In this document: positions 63,110 to 64,000 of the stretch, in pieces
How the letters are laid out: each line of letters opens with the position of its first letter
Position numbering within the stretch: position 1 is the stretch's first letter
From: Neisseria weaveri
GTDB taxonomy: Bacteria > Pseudomonadota > Gammaproteobacteria > Burkholderiales > Neisseriaceae
Direction: 5' to 3'
NCBI RefSeq assembly: GCF_900638685.1
Contig: NZ_LR134533.1
Coordinates: 1,736,001 to 1,800,000, forward strand
DNA length: 64,000 nucleotides
Made by a program: the position numbers and the translations under genes
Notes under the pieces: generated by a model
The model's database searches: none
What the model saw: only the letters and a program-made list of their open reading frames with translations
What the model was told of the DNA's origin: nothing

Positions 63110-63161
63110 TTTTCCGAGAATTATAGGGAATGTGATGGCCGTCTGATTTTGAGAGTAATGT

Positions 63162-63197
63162 AAAACAGCCGATATCGTTAATGATATCGGCTGTTTT
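63162..63197. terminator. Bidirectional terminator between folA and laz
   Basis: AAAACAGCCGATATC and GATATCGGCTGTTTT form a 15-bp stem with a 6-base loop between convergent genes. A partial DUS (GGCCGTCTGA) lies about 20 bases upstream. Confidence 0.9.
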
Positions 63198-63207
63198 ATC
63201 GGGAAAA

Positions 63208-63777
63208 TTAATCAACCAAGTTGACAGTGCCGCGCATCAAGCCGATGTGGCCCGGGAATGAGCAGAAAAACTCATATTTGTTACCGGCTGAGAATTTGCT
63301 GGTATCTACGGTAACGGTAGTTTCTTCGCCACCACCGATCATTTGAGTGTGGGCAATAATGCGCTCATCACCGGCTTTGATGAAACCGGCGTCAGGACCG
63401 GCAGAGGAGCCGTCTTTTAATACAGGGTCTACATCTTCAGATTTGGCAATCACAATATTATGACCCATGGCAGCTTTCGGTAATTTACCTACATGTTTCA
63501 AGGTTAAGGTAAATTCTTTACAAGCTTTGCTGATGTTGATTTCCGAAGTATCGAATTTCATTGCGTCGTCAGAGTTGACTACTGCCGAGCAAGAAGCTTC
63601 TGCGGCAGCAGCTTCAGGAGCTGCCTCGGCAGTTGTTTCAGCAGCCGGTGCAGCAGGAGCGGAAGCCTCTGCTGTGGCAGGTGCTGCAGGTTCGGCAGCA
63701 GCCGGTGTTTCTTGTTGTTGCGAGCAGGCAGCTAAGCTTAAAGCGGCTGCGGAAATCAAAGCCAAATATGCGTTCAT
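63208..63777 (-). CDS. laz: Lipid-modified azurin (H.8 outer membrane protein, Laz)
   Basis: Laz is a blue copper electron-transfer protein anchored in the neisserial outer membrane. The 189-residue precursor has a lipoprotein signal with lipobox LAAC (Cys18), an Ala/Pro/Glu-rich H.8-type linker (about 22-61), and an azurin domain. The copper ligands are His106 (MGHN), Cys172, His177 and Met181 ([12 protein letters not shown]), and a likely disulfide joins Cys63 and Cys86. All ligands are present, so it should bind copper. The ATG follows AGGAAA. The FNR-type palindrome upstream suggests oxygen-responsive expression; a role in respiratory electron flow, for example to nitrite reductase, has been discussed for Laz. 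Confidence 0.96.
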   Translation of the reverse strand: MNAYLALISAAALSLAACSQQQETPAAAEPAAPATAEASAPAAPAAETTAEAAPEAAAAEASCSAVVNSDDAMKFDTSEINISKACKEFTLTLKHVGKLPKAAMGHNIVIAKSEDVDPVLKDGSSAGPDAGFIKAGDERIIAHTQMIGGGEETTVTVDTSKFSAGNKYEFFCSFPGHIGLMRGTVNLVD

Positions 63778-63856
63778 AATGGGTTTCCTATGGTTTTAAA
63801 GTTTCAGTTTCATTCATACGGCATTTTTAGGTACCGTTTCTTAAAATAAAATTTAA

Positions 63857-63910
63857 ATTATAGGTTTAAGTATGCGGTTATGTTTTTATATAAACTTTGA
63901 TTTATATCAA
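63857..63910 (-). promoter_or_regulatory. FNR-type binding site upstream of laz
   Basis: TTGAT-TTAT-ATCAA (63897-63910) is a perfect match to the FNR consensus TTGATNNNNATCAA. On the minus strand, -10-like candidates are TACTTA (63867-63872), which would put the site near -42 (class II activation), and TATAAT (63857-63862), which would put it near -53. No good -35 is present, consistent with activator dependence. Confidence 0.6.
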
Positions 63911-63938
63911 ATAAAAAGCGGCTAATTGAAAATCATTT

Positions 63939-64000
63939 CTATTTTTTATATTTGTCGACCAGCTTATTCAAGGCGTTTGCCAATTGAGGATGGTGTGATA
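63939..64000 (-). CDS. C-terminal fragment of an unidentified protein (runs off window)
   Basis: Read on the minus strand from the window edge, the last 20 codons give SHHPQLANALNKLVDKYKK followed by a TAG stop at 63939-63941. This has normal coding character (an amphipathic basic helix). The family cannot be identified from so little sequence. Its stop lies upstream of laz on the same strand, so the FNR-type site between them belongs to laz. Confidence 0.5.
   Translation of the reverse strand, partial: SHHPQLANALNKLVDKYKK

Overview
The window reads as chromosome of a Neisseria-type betaproteobacterium. The 12-mer AGGCCGTCTGAA, the AG dialect of the Neisseriaceae DNA uptake sequence (DUS; the meningococcal and gonococcal form starts AT), occurs dozens of times. 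It is often present as close inverted pairs that serve as transcription terminators. Gene content agrees: lipid-modified azurin with an H.8-like Ala/Pro/Glu linker, ComL/BamD, a PabB-PabC fusion, and a single-domain RlmL. I do not assign a species.

Layout. 1-9787: a mutY fragment, a zinc alcohol dehydrogenase, rlmL, erpA, an S24 (LexA-like) regulator next to a small exported orphan, argC, a CAU tRNA (probably tRNA-Ile2) with its own promoter and terminator, brnQ, pgeF and rluD. 9786-24033: bamD (its start codon overlaps the divergent rluD start), prfC, a large secreted-looking beta-helix protein, a histone-deacetylase-family enzyme, yajC-secD-secF, purC, an ArsC-like protein, an orphan lipoprotein and a YdgA-like protein. 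24132-40214: smc, then an accessory-looking block made of an OmpA-domain lipoprotein and a 3608-residue adhesin. The adhesin carries seven near-identical 858-bp repeats, six 276-bp repeats, a VCBS-like domain, a VWA domain and RTX motifs. 40215-49000: the macromolecular-synthesis cluster rpsU-yqeY-dnaG-rpoD, then spoT-rpoZ-gmk, then apt. 49080-64000: pbpG, clpX, potGHI, pabBC, ppk2, rpsP-rimM-trmD-rplS, a shortened Pat-like acetyltransferase, folA, laz behind an FNR-type palindrome, and the 3' tip of one more gene.

How the genes work together. Most of the window is housekeeping, in conserved operons: ribosome and tRNA modification, translation and transcription factors, the Sec auxiliary complex, envelope assembly, and stringent response. 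The accessory biology lies in two AT-rich islands. The beta-helix protein (12839-15589) and the giant adhesin (29075-39901) both lack a classical signal peptide. Both open with a 125-140 residue prefix followed by a hydrophobic Gly/Ala segment, then a large extracellular-type body. This suggests, without proving, a shared type I secretion and surface-retention route, with the OmpA-like lipoprotein as a possible partner. No type I secretion genes are in the window.

Limits: all family calls are by eye from motifs and overall sequence. No alignment, structure prediction or database search was run.
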